Shown here one piece after another: positions 45,871 to 58,500 of a DNA stretch of 64,000 bases. Every line of letters starts with the position of its first letter. Position 1 is the stretch's first letter. The DNA comes from Adiantum capillus-veneris (lineage: Eukaryota > Streptophyta > Polypodiopsida > Polypodiales > Pteridaceae): the NCBI GenBank assembly GCA_014529385.2, contig CM043950.1, positions 69,932,935-69,996,934 on the forward strand. The letters are read 5' to 3'. The translations under genes were made by a program, and so were the position numbers. The notes beneath the pieces are model-generated. The model was given only the letters and a program-made list of their open reading frames with translations. It did not search any database and had not been told where the DNA came from.

Positions 45871-46506
45871 GTAACGCATAGTCTATTGTTATAGATAAGA
45901 TAAAAATCTTGCACATTGTATGGTTCCTCTTTCTTCCCTAGTGCAATAGCTAACATTACATCTTTAAAATCTGGATCCATAGCATACTCATCTATCATAG
46001 AGGATAGATCATTGTGAGTAGCTATTGATGCGGCATTCACCCTTGGCCTTCGTGAAAGTGCATTGGCCACTTGGTTGTGCTTATCAGGTATGTGAGCAAT
46101 ATGAAAATTAAACTATGAGAGAATATTTTTCCACTTTAGTTGCTCATCACTTAATTTATTTTGCATCAAAAATTAGTTAAGACTTTGATGATGTCTGCAC
46201 AAAAGAAATGGAGTGCTTAGGAGATAATGCTTCCATGCATCTAGGACATGTAAGATAGCTTGCAACTCTTTTTCATATATGCCTAGATTCTTTTCTTGGT
46301 CATCCAATATTCTACTTCCGTATGCTATGACATGCCCTTCTTGAAGCAAAATAGCTCCAAGGCATTGTCCACAAGCAGGCTTTGAAAGGTTTGGTAATAT
46401 TAGCACGGACTAAGAGCCAAGCTTTGCCTTTAAATTTTCAAAAGATTCATTCTCTTTTGTAGTCCATAAAAATTCAACATTCTTCTTAGTCAAATCATAT
46501 AATGTG
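45871..46506 (-). pseudogene. gypsy RNase H remnant
   Basis: GQCLGAILLQEGHVIAYGSR and YEKELQAILHVLDAWKHYLL are the plant gypsy RNase H motifs (E of EKEL kept). The first catalytic Asp before GQCLG reads as Ala-Cys in this copy. A further piece, ANALSRRP, marks the end of RNase H. Confidence 0.85.
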
Positions 46507-47320
46507 GCCTACTATGAATGATAATTTTTTCTATGAAGCATCTAAAATATGCACACATTCCTATACAGTTTCTCAATGCATGTAGATTCGTTGGTATATA
46601 TCATTCTTTTATTACCTTCTCGTTACCTCTAACTTTTCAGGGTCCATTCGAATCCCTACTTGAAGGATAATATGACCTAAATACTGAATCTCTTTAAAAA
46701 GAAATTCACTTTTCTTTTGATTAATGTAAAGATTATTATCTCTCAAAACTCGAAATATTACTTGAAAATGCTGCTTATGTTCCTCAATAGACTTTGAGTA
46801 GATGTTAATGTTGTCAAAGAACACTCTCATGAAGCTTTGATGAGGTCTAAAGAGCCTTTTCATCACTCAATTAAATGTTGCCAACGCATTGGTAAGTTTA
46901 AAAGGGATTACCAAGAATTCATATAAGCCAAAGGTTATTCGAAATTCCGTCTTATAAATGTCTTCAGGTACTACCCTTATCTGGTCATAGCCACTTTTGT
47001 CGTCTATTCTACTAAACTAGGTGGACCCTTGTAGCTTATCAAATAGACCTTCTATCCTAGGAATAGGAAATCTATCCTTTATGGTTATCTGATATAGCGC
47101 CCGATAGTCCACACACATTCTATAAGTATCATCTTTCTTTTATACTAGTAGAACTGGTGAATAGAATGGAGATGAACTAGGCCTGACCATCCTTTTTCCA
47201 CAAGCTCATTCACTTGCCTCATAATCTCCTCTTGCTGAGCAAATGAGACTCAATAAGGAGGTTTATTAGGAGGTGAACTACCAGGTAAAAGCTCTATGGA
47301 ATGATCATCTTGTCCCCTTT
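46507..47320 (-). pseudogene. gypsy reverse transcriptase remnant with a lost catalytic Asp
   Basis: Motifs appear in order: KKDDTYRMCVDYRALYQITI, KDRFPIPRIEGLFDKLQGST, then [15 protein letters not shown] with the first Asp region, [16 protein letters not shown], and MRVFFDNINIYSKS where the family has FFDD. The second Asp of the box is Asn (AAC at about 46815). Stops interrupt at least three places, including TAG or TAA after LQGST and before VMKRLF. It cannot be active. Confidence 0.88.
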
Positions 47321-47497
47321 TGGGAGGTAGCTCCCTAGGAATGTCATCCGTAAACACGTCTTGAAACTCATTTAGGAAACTAGAGAATCATAACTCCTCT
47401 TTAGTTTCATTTTTTACTTCATTAGGAACATATGCATCTTTCTTAGACTAAAAACAATGTAACAAGAAAGAGAAATTTTCATTACTTTTTTTAAAGT

Positions 47498-47994
47498 TTA
47501 AATTTGTACAAGAGGTACAGTGTTTCTTGAACTATTTACATCAAGTGCAGCATCCTTGCCTTGATAGAAAAAGAGGACTTTTCTCTCAGGGAACTTCATA
47601 GTGGTAGCCATGCGATCAACAAACCATGGTGCCCCTAGGATAACATCTTCATGCTTGAGTGGAGAGATGAAGAAATATTCTTTAACAAAATAGATGTGTA
47701 CATGGAGCCTTAGCTTCCCAATCAACGGATTGACCCTTGCCCTTTGAAAGCTCCATCTGTTTATACCACATCTCCCATCTCAAAGTTTTGAATTCCTAGC
47801 TGGGTAGCTAGCTCAACAAAAATGAAGTTGTGAGTAGAGCCAGGGTCAAACAATATGAAATCATCATGCTCTCTTACTTTTCCCCAAGCATAAGAGATTG
47901 GTGCTCCTTTGCAATGGCCTTCCTCTTTAGAGCCATGGTGGAGTACAAAGTGGGCTAGAATGATGGGACAAATGCTTGATATGCTTGGATACAA
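47498..47994 (-). pseudogene. gypsy aspartic protease remnant
   Basis: FILFDPGSTHNFIFVELATQ is the DxG-type active site in the form usual for plant gypsy elements, and LKHEDVILGAPWFVDR further on is the typical second motif (LG..W). The two lie in separate open pieces (47994-47761 and 47725-47498). The enzyme would cut the polyprotein. Confidence 0.85.
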
Positions 47995-48217
47995 AATGTG
48001 TAGCTTATGCTTCTTTTATAGAGTAGGGAGTTAGCAAATCATGAAGTAGATTGATAAAAAACTATACATGCAAATGATGGAGTACAAAGTGGGCTAGAAT
48101 GATGGGGAAAATGCTTGATATGCTTGGATACAAAATGTGTAGCTTAAGATTTTTTTATATAGTAGGGAGATAGCAACCAATGATATAATTGATGATGTTA
48201 GAGATGTAGGCTTCCAA
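47939..48217. repeat. 139-bp tandem duplication
   Basis: GAGTACAAAGTGGGCTAGAA occurs at 47941 and 48080, each followed by GATATGCTTGGATACAAA and AGTAGGGAG. It overlaps the start of the protease piece, so it arose in the decaying chromovirus. Confidence 0.88.
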
Positions 48218-48489
48218 AGTAGAGGGGGTTTCCACTAGTAAAATTTTATGCTCTTGTGAGAGATGTTTATCCCAAGTTGTTTTAGTATTACTTGCTTATA
48301 GTGATACCATTGTGTTTGAATTATCTATTTGCGCTTGCTTAGAGCTACTTTTGCTTGGTTTAGCAGAGGGTTTTGGGCACTAATCATGTACGTGTTTTTT
48401 TTTTTGGTAGACTTACATTGAGCTAAAGGTCGTATATGCAAGGATCGGATTGACGCATTGGTCATGATTGTGAGTGTGTAGTGGTTGAG

Positions 48490-50100
48490 TGATCTCCCAC
48501 TTTGATGCATATGCGTTATTCCCTGCTTTAACATCATTTGACATTATGTGTGACAAGTCAACAGTGATGACTCCTGAGAGATGATGGTCTCGTTCTTTGC
48601 AATTTATGTGATGTTGGCATTTTCATCACATAGAGCACATTATGTGTCATTGCTTCCGATGTATGAAGTAAATGCAGCAATGTATAAGTGATGCAGAGAG
48701 AATTCTGACACTGGCTACAGAGGTAGTTTTGTATGCCAATGATGGTGATGTCACTCTTGCCTGTATGTCTAGTACATGTGATGCTTCTTCCCACTTGTTA
48801 TTGGATGAGGATGCATTTTTTCACATCACATGTTGTTGTGAGTGGTTTAGCGCATTCTCTTGTGGGGTCTTTGTAGTCTGCATCTAGCTGATGGTTCAAA
48901 ATATGACATTGTAGATACAAGGGATGTATGATTTTCACTGTGCAGTTGTGCATCATATATGCTACATGTACATTATGTTCCTCAACTAAGACAAAGTATG
49001 ATTTTAGTGAAATATTTAGCAGGCTATGGTGGATGCCATATACTACTTTGAGAGCAGTCTTTCCAAGTGCGTTCTCTAGTGATTGCACAAGGACCTAGGA
49101 GCTACATTGTCTATCTGCTGCACATTTCTTAGGTATGAGACGGCATAGTCCTCATCACATTGACATGTGATGAGTGAGAGACAAGAGGTGTCTCATTTGC
49201 GAGTGAGCTCCATTATGCTCATAGACACAGTATTTAGGTGTGTAGGACATGTCAATGGACTTTATAGAGACAGAGGTACATCGGGATTTTGCTAGTGAGA
49301 CACAGCTTGTATTGTCAGTCTGTGTAGACAAAGCTAGAGCAGGTCTATTCCCTAGAGCCAAAGATGGATATATATAAAATAGAGTGATACCAGGACAAGT
49401 AGATGCACCTATGGATGGCAGGGACGTGATGACCATCCTAAAACACATTCATACATGATGAGTAGTCCTAAGGATGTAGGCATATAGATAGTGCTGAGGT
49501 GGCTAGGATAGTTAGGATTGCGTAGATTTTGTCAGCCTTGGGGTGTCTCATGTGCAACCTATTAGTGTTGAGACCCAACCTAGTACCTACAATGGGAGCA
49601 TTTGCAACAAGGATTTTCAGTTATGCGATGATTGACACTAGCATGACGCATCGTGGAGATATGCATGCCATTATGTGATACCTATAAGATATGCATACAT
49701 GCTCGAGAATGAATACACACACTTGCCTATCATTAGAGGTGATACAGTTGTATGCAAATTGAGTGAGCAATCTAGTGGGCATAGGTTGAGAGAGTCTCTA
49801 ACCTATATCTTGTACATAGTAGTAGTTTTGCTAGTAGGGCCCACTTATTAGCACATTCATCTTTAAGTGAGAGTATGTTGGGGTGAAGGCGGGATGTGCC
49901 TCACCCCAGGGGTCAGACGCCTAGGACCTCGCTAGCTACCACTGACTATTGACTGACTCACTATGAATAACCTTATTCCTTTATAGATAAAAGAAATAAG
50001 GAGTCAATGTGTTCTACACTGGACTCCACCCACACAATTGCTTCCTCTCTATATGCACCATGCATACACGCACCCGCACATGTGTGTGTGTGCACCCCAC
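48490..50100 (+). mobile_element. Gag-only LTR element, decayed copy 2, with LTR start
   Basis: A zinc-knuckle relic at 48612-48653 reads CWHFHHIEHIMCHC, in which the second Cys is Phe but the last Cys is kept. About 1.2 kb later a polypurine tract AAGTGAGAGTA (49865-49875) leads into TGTTGGGGTGAAGG at 49876, a copia-type LTR start. The 49400-49800 region matches copy 1 (40300-40700) in reverse complement. No pol domain lies between. The LTR end is not located; 50100 is a guess before the minisatellite. Confidence 0.6.
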
Positions 50101-50139
50101 ATGCATACACCCACACACATATGCTTTTGTCGCTCTTGC

Positions 50140-51115
50140 TTTGCATCTAGCATGTCAACTCTTTATCTAACATATCAACGATCTATCTAGCATGTCAATG
50201 ATTCTCATATCATGTCAACTATCTATCTAGCATGTCAACTATGCTTATACCATGTCAACTATGTTATCTGGCATGTTGACTATCTATCTAACATGTCAGG
50301 TATGCATTTTTTGCATACAATATGCTATCTTGTACCTTCAATTTTCTAGCTAGATTGCTACCCATGATAGGCATGGCACATCACTTTTGGTGTCCAGTAT
50401 GTATGATATGCTATCTAGCACGTCAACTATGCTATTTAGCATGGCAATTACACTATCTTTCATGTTGATTATGTTATCTGGTATGTTGAACATGCTATCT
50501 AGCATGTAAATGTTACTTTTTAACATCTCAACTTTGATATCTCGCATGTCACCTATTATGATATTTATCATATCATCTTTGCTATCTAAGATGGAAACAA
50601 TGTTATCTAGCATGTTTAATATCCTATCTATCATGTTAAATGGTATTTTTCATGTTGATTATGCTATCTACATGTCGGCTATGTTGTCTAGCATGTATGT
50701 CAACTATGCTATCTAGCATGTCTAGTATACTACCTATCATGTCAACTATTCTATCTTTCACGTGGATTATGTAGCATATTAATGTTGCTTTCTAACATGT
50801 CAACTTTTTTTATCTAGCATGTCAACTATGATGTCTGTCATTTCTATTATGCTATCAAGCATGTCTAGTATCCTAACTATCATATCAACTATGGTATCTA
50901 GCATGTCATCTATGCTTTCTAGCATGCCAGCTATGACTTTGCTATCTAGCATGTCAACTATGCTAGGTAGACTAAGCTATGTAGCATGCCGAGTATTCTA
51001 TCTAGCTTGTGAACTATACTATTCAGTAGATCAGCTATGATATGTAGTATGTGAATTTTGCTACATATTGTGTCAACTATGCTATTTAGCATGTGAATTA
51101 TGTTGTCTAGCCCAT
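50140..51115. repeat. Degenerate 21-bp minisatellite, about 1 kb
   Basis: Words built on CATGTCAACTATGCTATCTAG recur some 40 times with many substitutions and a few indels. As 21 is divisible by three, all frames show heptad-like peptides (for example MLDSIVD), which is a by-product of the period and not evidence of a protein. Confidence 0.92.
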
Positions 51116-51558
51116 TCAACATGCCAAAGGAGCATGTGTAGTTTTGACCTTGAAGATCATCATTGTGTGATCAAAGCTCTATGGCTTTGCCTTGTACAAG
51201 GATCAACATCCAACCTTGATAATTCCTAGAGACTTTTGCAATAGGAGTCGACTCTTGTGAATTCATCATCATGGACAATGCCACATTCTCCATGAAAATC
51301 TACACGTTAAATGTTGGATGCTTGCCAAGATTCGATGTGTTACAAACATTGAAAATGATCGCGCATTGAATGGAATCCTCCTCCATTGTAGAGTGCTCCT
51401 AGTATGTAAGCATGCCAAGATGCACATCAACTAGAGTCAACATTTCTTGTTTAACTTCCATAGCAATGCCTTTAGTCCTCCATTATCATACGTTTACAAT
51501 ATCACTAGGACAAGGAGGATAAGATGCACAAATCAAGGGGGGGGGGGGGGGGGGGGGG

Positions 51559-51608
<50 letters not shown>

Positions 51609-52792
51609 GCCCTCTTTCCACTAAACCAAATCATGATAGTAAATGAAAGCAAGCCTTCCTTTGCAGAGTGGTTATTTGAAGTTTGGGGGGGAATGAATCA
51701 TGAATATACCATTTAAAGAAATTGACATTTTGAAATGCATCTTTCCCTACACTTGATTTTCTTCTAAAGCCGATCAGCAGTGCTATCTAGCATTGTCCCA
51801 TGTTCTTTTTTTCTGCACAGCATATGCTACTTACAGATTGTGATGAATGGAGCTACATGCATTAGATTTATTGTATTATGAGCACTTCTTTAAAACAAAT
51901 CATAACTTTGTAGTAAGCTAGTTCTTTTTCTATATGGTGAGAATGAATCGTGGAGACTTTTTCATGTAGTATGCATTAGTAGCAACTAACACAATCCACT
52001 AAAAGCAAAATTGAGAGTGGCTAGGATGTAATTTTTCACTTCACATATAAAAGAGAACTACACAAATTCTATGGATAAAGCTATGCAATTTATTAATTTT
52101 GCAAATGTATGCAAGAAATTATTTGAGTGGATTCGGGCCACAAGCTTTTAATTTGTATTTAATTTACTTTCAGTAAACATGACAAATCATTTTTTACTAA
52201 AAACCCATTTTGACCTTTGTCTAAGGTATAAAAGCCCATTTTTGTAATTTTTTTATAAATTTTGGATGATGAAAGCAAGCATGCTCTCATTCTTAGTACT
52301 TGAATCTACCTTTTTGTTTCTTCTACTTGTGCCTCCCTTGTATAATGTCATATTGCAATTCCGTAACTTGGATTGTGATCATAATGGAAATCTCTTCAAT
52401 TCTACATAAGTTTTTTGTGAAGTTTTTGTGTTTTTGGTGTAGCCAATCCTCTTGCCAAATTAGTTCATTCTACTTGTTCTATACATTTGTTTCAATTTCT
52501 AAGTATAGAAGAGGATAGAGCTCCCTTAGATGAAGCTATAGATTGTATGCAATGTTGATATCAATGTGCTAAATATTGGATAATGTTGATAATCCTTTTT
52601 ATTCATGCATTGATTTGAGAATTTTGACTGTAGGAGTGTTCTATTAAGTCTTGCCTACCTACCAAGTGCGTTTGGTTCCGTTTTATGCACTAAAGCTTTT
52701 TTTAAACTCTCATTTAAGCTTGTGATTAGAAGACTAGCTTTTGATATTTTACAAACACTTGAGATTAAAACTTGAATAGAAGTAAGATGTGA
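51116..52792. other. Intergenic stretch with a poly(G)-(GA)n tract
   Basis: Twenty-three G (51537-51559) are followed by (GA)n to 51606. The rest has no supported gene. Confidence 0.6.
51537..51606. repeat. G23 run followed by (GA)n
   Basis: An uninterrupted run of 23 G passes into about 22 GA units. Confidence 0.96.
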
Positions 52793-52968
52793 TGGATTTC
52801 TCTAAGAGATCGATAACCTCTTGTAGCCTCCATTCACTAGTCAAGTCAACTACATCCCATAAATTGACTTGATGAATAGGATTAAGCAATGATGGATTTT
52901 TTTAAGATTGATAACCTCTTGTAATCTTCATGCACTAGTCAAGTAAATTACATCCCATAAATTGACAG
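52793..52968. repeat. 98-bp diverged tandem duplication
   Basis: GATGGATTTCTCTAAGAGAT at 52793 and its variant at 52891 are each followed by GATAACCTCTTGTA and CATCCCATAAATTGAC. Confidence 0.88.
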
Positions 52969-54466
52969 TTTTTTTTTTTTTCTTCTTGTGGTAGACTATC
53001 GAACAAGTGGTTTTGCACCTCCAATCAATACGAAATGCACTAAAAATTTTCTAGAATGAATTTAGAGCTACCAAAGCTATAAAAACTTCAAGTTTTCCCA
53101 AAAGCAAATTCTAGATTGTTTTGGGGTTTTTCACATCTCCAATGAGTGGTTGTACTTACCCTATTCCTATAAAAACATAAAATGGTATATAGATATGAAA
53201 ATTAATTATAAAACACTACCAATTTAATCTTGACTTAGTGATGACCTCTCCAACTTAACCACAAGCCTCAAGCATCCAACACCTGCCATTATTTAATTTA
53301 AACTATTCTAAAGAGGTCCTTGGCAAGTATCCATTGGCAAGTTCTGAATACTTCAAAACTACCTCTACATAGCCTGGAACCTACTCTCTAGCTATGTGCT
53401 AAAAATATGAAAGGGATGATTAGTCTAGAATAAACTAAAACTTAAAATGTTAATCATTTATTAATGATAGCAATTACTAACAATGTGTGCAATAGTATAC
53501 TTTGGCCTTACATATAGCTTGTGCATACTGTCTACAGGTAAGTTTGCATGTGTTTGGATATCAAAATAGTGCACACACATTTTCTGGTCTGAAATTTGCA
53601 CAAACCCTTGATTTACTTGAAAATGTTGGTAGATGTGGTACCCATGCAAATTGGTCATGTGGTAACCCCTTGTATGGTTGAATATCAAGACATGATGTAG
53701 GGGATGAATAACATTATCTTAAGTCTATATAGACAAATGTTGTTGAGTAGTGAAACAAGGACCACCTGTGGGGGCAATGAATAAGCCAGCCAAAGTGACC
53801 AAAGTGGTGTGCTATTGAATGTAAATGGACTAATCATGAGGCCCATAAATGCTACTATAGACCAAAGTATGACATGAATGTATTGAGACATTGAGATCAC
53901 AAGGAACACCTATATATAGGTATCCACCTAACATGGTTCAAATGCCAAAGCCAGCAATGGAAATGGAAAAAACCTTAGTCACAGCCTTAGGTCAACAACC
54001 TCCCTTACCATGTAGTAATGTTGTTCTAGTCAAAGGAGCAAGGTTTACTTCCTTTGAAAACATATGAAGAGAGCATCTCAAGTCTGTCTCGATGGAAGAA
54101 GGATGGTATGTACCTCAACCAATGCCCTGACATATTATGCAACAAAGACTACTTGTGTTTATCTCATTGTAGAATCTAGATCTCGAAATGTAGACATGGA
54201 CATGTACCATATTTAAAAATCCTTTATTATCAAAATTGTTCTCTGATACATAAAGTGTTTTCAGCCTAAAGTACAATTATTGTACACCTACCAAGTCCCT
54301 ATATAATAACATTAAAAAAATTCACAAACAAGAGAGTACACCTTATTAACCATTGCAATGGTTTGATTTGTAAGAATTAAACAATTATAAGAAAACTAGT
54401 CCAAACATCACATTAATTGTGGGAGATCTTTCAAATTAGGAGATCTCTCTTTTTATTTGCACTAAT

Positions 54467-54471
<5 letters not shown>
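52969..54471. other. Intergenic stretch, no feature seen
   Basis: AT-rich sequence. Minus-strand frames at 53461-53909 are open but show no motif. Confidence 0.45.

Positions 54472-54507
<36 letters not shown>
54472..54507. repeat. (GA)n microsatellite
   Basis: About 18 GA units. Confidence 0.96.
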
Positions 54508-54509
<2 letters not shown>

Positions 54510-54889
54510 CATGATTCATGCACTGAAAATATCAATAATGTAAAGTCGTATCCTCTAAGAAAAGGTTACAAAAGGACGTTAATTATGTAATTCGCTTAAC
54601 TAGTCTCTCAATTTCATATCATACATTCTTGATTGCTCTAGGAATCATCTAATGTTAAGAACAAGGTTGTATGGGGTTAAACACCCAATAGTGGGTCACC
54701 TAAGGTCGGCGGCAAATTGCCGCCAACACAATGAATGCACCATTTTCAAACTGGATTGGTGCAATCGAAAGAGGGCAACACCTCCTACCTCCCCTAAAAA
54801 TCAGTCTACAAATAGAGCTTCGACAATAGCACACGACGGCGAGCAAAAATCTGTGTGTAACAAAAGTGGCCATGAATGGGAGGCCACAC

Positions 54890-55015
54890 CAAGGGTAATT
54901 TAGGACATTGCACCCAGTGAGGCTTGAACCAGGATCTAGGATATGACGACCACGATTTCACACTACACACAGCTAACCGCCTCGCAAACGGGCTTGTTGT
55001 GTCCCAAACCTAGAC
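54890..55015 (-). mobile_element. tRNA-derived SINE, minus strand
   Basis: The minus strand has GCGGTTAGCTGTGTGTAGTG (A-box-like), then about 30 bases later GATCCTGGTTCAAGCCTCAC, a good B-box. The body continues TGGGTGCAATGTCC. It resembles Au-type plant SINEs in layout. Confidence 0.6.
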
Positions 55016-55039
55016 CTTTACCTTCTTAAAGTTAGGGGG

Positions 55040-55505
55040 CCAAGGGTCCCTCCACATCACCCGGTTTTATTTTGGCCCTTTTATCCTACGTGTGCCAAAA
55101 CATTCAGAAAGTTTGAAAAGTGGGCCAACACCTAAATTATCTCCCCAATATTGTGGGCCTTTCAAAATACTCAAGTGAGTAGGTGATTGTGCCTACAAAT
55201 TATTGCTACCTACACACTCTCGTATTCATCCGGTGTTTCATGTAAGCCATTTACGTAAGCAGTTACATGGGGACGAAAATGTCATTGACCAATAGATTTT
55301 GGTAGATTTCATTGAACCTCCTACCTTATCGCATGAACCTGAATGTGTTCTCGATTATCATGAGTTACGTACGCATCATCATGTATGTCAACAAGCCTTA
55401 ATCAAGTGGAAAGATCGGCCTGAGGAAGGTGCCACTTGGGAAAACATTAGTGTTCTTAAGATGAAGTTTCCCACTTTGGTTTTCGAGGACGAAAACTCTT
55501 CTTAA
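55040..55505 (+). pseudogene. Chromovirus integrase C-terminus with chromodomain
   Basis: The last open piece (55299-55505) reads VDFIEPPTLSHEPECVLDYH, then QQALIKWKDRPEEGATWENI, a chromodomain, and ends at TAA at 55503-55505. Upstream, 55040-55290 contains decayed integrase C-terminal sequence. The 63.0-63.5 kb minus-strand element encodes the same family (VDFIKPPT ... LVKWKDRLEEGATWKN). Only this 3' end of the element remains. Confidence 0.85.
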
Positions 55506-55516
55506 GGGAGGAGTAA

Positions 55517-55560
55517 TGTCAGGACACCTGCAAGGCCGGACTAGACAAGGGCAAGGCCGG
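55517..55560 (+). repeat. LTR start of the chromovirus remnant
   Basis: A polypurine tract (AAGGGAGGAG) is followed by TGTCAGGACACCTGC at 55517. The LTR extends to an undetermined point; only its start is supported. Confidence 0.6.
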
Positions 55561-58500
55561 GCTAGGCAGTGTGGAAAGGGAGTCCAACTAGGGCAAAGGG
55601 CTAGGGGCCATGCTATATAGTGGGTGGTTGGGAGGTGAACTCCTAGGTTCTAGTTCCCCTTGTCTAACAACGGCCCATAAATGCTTTACTATTTTTTTGT
55701 AGATCATAATATACCACAAGGAATACTCCGAGGACAATGCAAAGTTCCCACTATTTGCAATGAAAGTTATTACAAGATTGTGTGGTGGACACCCCCTCCC
55801 ACTAAACGTAGAAAGAATAATTTTGATTGAGAAATAGTTTACTCTACGCGTCTTTGGCATTGGGTATGGGTGCCAAGCACTCAGAGCCCCCTATTTCATG
55901 TCCTACACAGCTCAAGCTCTGGCTGCAGGGGTTGAGGACTCGAAGACCTTAGATCCATACAACAAGCGGTTGTTTTTTAGGGAAATAAGACGCCTAATGC
56001 CCGTAGGGATGCTGCCATCAACAGAGGAACGAGCTTGTCTACAGAGCTTGCACATCGAAGAGGTACAAAGTGAGGAATAAGAAAGGAGGTGCATCGAAGA
56101 GGATAAAAACGACGGGCTGAGGTCCATCTTCTCCCGCTCTTGACTCGTGACTATTGCCACCTCGCATGGTGCTCCCCCGCATTTGAATTTCCCCAAGCCA
56201 TCTGTTTGGTCTCTTTGTGGATGTGTTGTAAAGATCGTGTAGTTTTTGAACTCTTAAGAAGCTCCTTTTGCCTTGCTCTATTAATTAGTCGTCTATAAGC
56301 CCATTGGTGTAACTCTAATTGGCTATTGGTCTTATCCTTTCCTCCTCAACGTCTAGTGTGCTTAAAATAACATGTTTTTGCCATGTAGTGGATTTTTTCC
56401 ATGCCTTGTGTGGACCATATTGATAGTGAGCCGTATGTCTTGGCAAAATATGGACCATGGTTGAACAATATGTGCTGCATTGAAATACAACAAAATGGTT
56501 AGTAGAGTACAATTTAAAATTTTGTTTTGTATACGTAGAATGCTAACCCACCATGTAATGTGTGATATGTTGCCCACCCCACCCTGTAAGGTAAGCCTTC
56601 TTCCAATCCAGCAAGGCTGCTTGAAATGATATGAGCTTACTTTGGTCCCAAGAATGCTGCTCAATGTAGTGAAAAATTTTATCTAGTGATTTTCACACGT
56701 TCGCCTTGTGATTTTGGATTGCCCCACCACCAGCATTGTCTTTAACCATTTTATGTAACTGTTTCCATTTGTTGAACATGTTTCTCTTTTCTTCTCTATC
56801 TGAACCTTCGAGACTAAACCCAAGAAACCTTCTGGCCTGCACGCCGCCTATTGATGCTTTCCTAAGTACCTTGTAATGACTTTGAGACCTTCCAACTGAT
56901 TCTCGTCCATGAAGAAGGTAAGGAGCCTCCCTTTCAACTTACAAATTTTTTTCTGAGTTGTCATCTCTTCAACTACTTTTTTTGGAACCAGATGGCTATA
57001 ATGCACTCCAACATTGAAGCCTGTACCGTTCAAGTTTGGATGCAGTAAAGACCTGCCAAAAAAGAACCATGCGTTATGATCATGTATAGGAAAATGTATC
57101 CATTTCTTCGTGAAGCACATTGAAGATACAAAAGCAGAAACAAACTTCGAGTTACCTTAAAGCTCGTATTCATTTTTTCCGGCCACCACTACCAATCTTC
57201 ATGTTCTCAATGTTACACAGATCTCGTTTTCTTTTCCGACTACCAAGCATGGTGTCTCTCTCTCGCAAACTTGTGATCTTCTTTTCAAGGCCTTGGATTG
57301 TCTCTTTTGTTTGATGAAATCTCTTGAGAGCATGCTTCATTAAGTTTCTTCAGCTGCATGTTTTCCATCACCAAGAAGTTTCTTTGCCTTTCCGTATTTA
57401 ATCCTCTCATTTCCAAATGTTCTGTGTACCCCAATAGCCCATCCTTGCCATCGCGTGTGAAAGTAAGAGGTTAGTGATATTAGCAAAGGGAGGTGACGCA
57501 TTTGTCATAAGATCCTTTCGATAAATAGACCCATCGGTCCACAGATCCAAATGATGTTCCTTGTTTGTCCTTCTAAGTCCTTTCTCCCATTGAGATAAGA
57601 AAAACTCCCTCCTACGTTTCTGCAATAGTGCGTAATCTTACAATACATCAACGATGATGTGTATTCTTTCTTTGGGTAAGTGTTAAAGATGAAGGAGCTG
57701 AGGATTGCAAATTCAAATTGGTGTTTTCATCATTAAAAAAAAGCATTCTCCATTCCTAAAGTTGATAGAGAAAAAGACAAACACTCAAAACTCATGAAAT
57801 ATCTCAAGTTTTGAGAGGAAAGACCATATTATCATGTTTAGAGTAACTGAAGTCTATATTGCAGATGAGTCGGCCACAGCCACCCATTGACACCTTGCCT
57901 TCAGTCCCATGCAACCATGGATTGTTTACCCATGTTGTCGCCCATTTAGGATAGAGCACTGGCTGATAGCAAGCTTTGGTACCAGCTATTGCCACATTTC
58001 GCCTCTAGTCAAATGATCCAATATTTCACCCAAATCCAAACATGATGTTCACATATATAAGATGTGAAGTAAATCACCCGACTATGTTGAGCTCCAAAAT
58101 TGATGTTTTTGGGCTCTTCCTTGATGGTTTAACCGACAAGTTCGATTGTATTCTTTGAGCCTCTTGGAGTTGCAAATCACAAAAACATTCGCTCCGTTAT
58201 TCAAAGTCCGGAAACTTTACCAAGTAGCCTCTTTTTTAAGTTTTTTGATTAAGTTTTAAAGCTCCAAATGGCGTGAAAGTTACTTGGATTTCCCTACAAA
58301 TCCAACAAGTTTCATGCAATGTTTGAAGCTCTTCTTGACCCTTCTGATCTCCCATATTGTTGCCTGTCCCTTGGCTTCTTCACTAGAGTTTTCATTGATT
58401 TCAAATCTGATTCAGGGGAGCTACTCATCTTTCCAACACCCCTCAAATTAGCTCTAGAAGCTCACAAGGTTTTGGTCCCTTTCCATATTCAGATGCTCTC

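Larger units (their letters stand above)
44630..47994 (-). mobile_element. Decayed Ty3/gypsy chromovirus
   Basis: On the minus strand the order is protease, RT, RNase H, integrase, chromodomain, which is the gypsy order. Many stops and frameshifts separate the pieces, so it is long dead. Gag was not found beyond 48000, where a 139-bp duplication and then another element's sequence begin. Confidence 0.9.

Noticed and set aside
50350-51040. Heptad-repeat peptides on both strands as a candidate repeat protein
   Set aside because: Open frames on both strands follow from the 21-bp period; no start context, splice sites or conserved flanks support translation.
57407-58020. Minus-strand pieces as exons of a novel gene
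   Set aside because: No splice pattern joins them, frames are interrupted and no motif is recognised; left as an unrecognised stretch.
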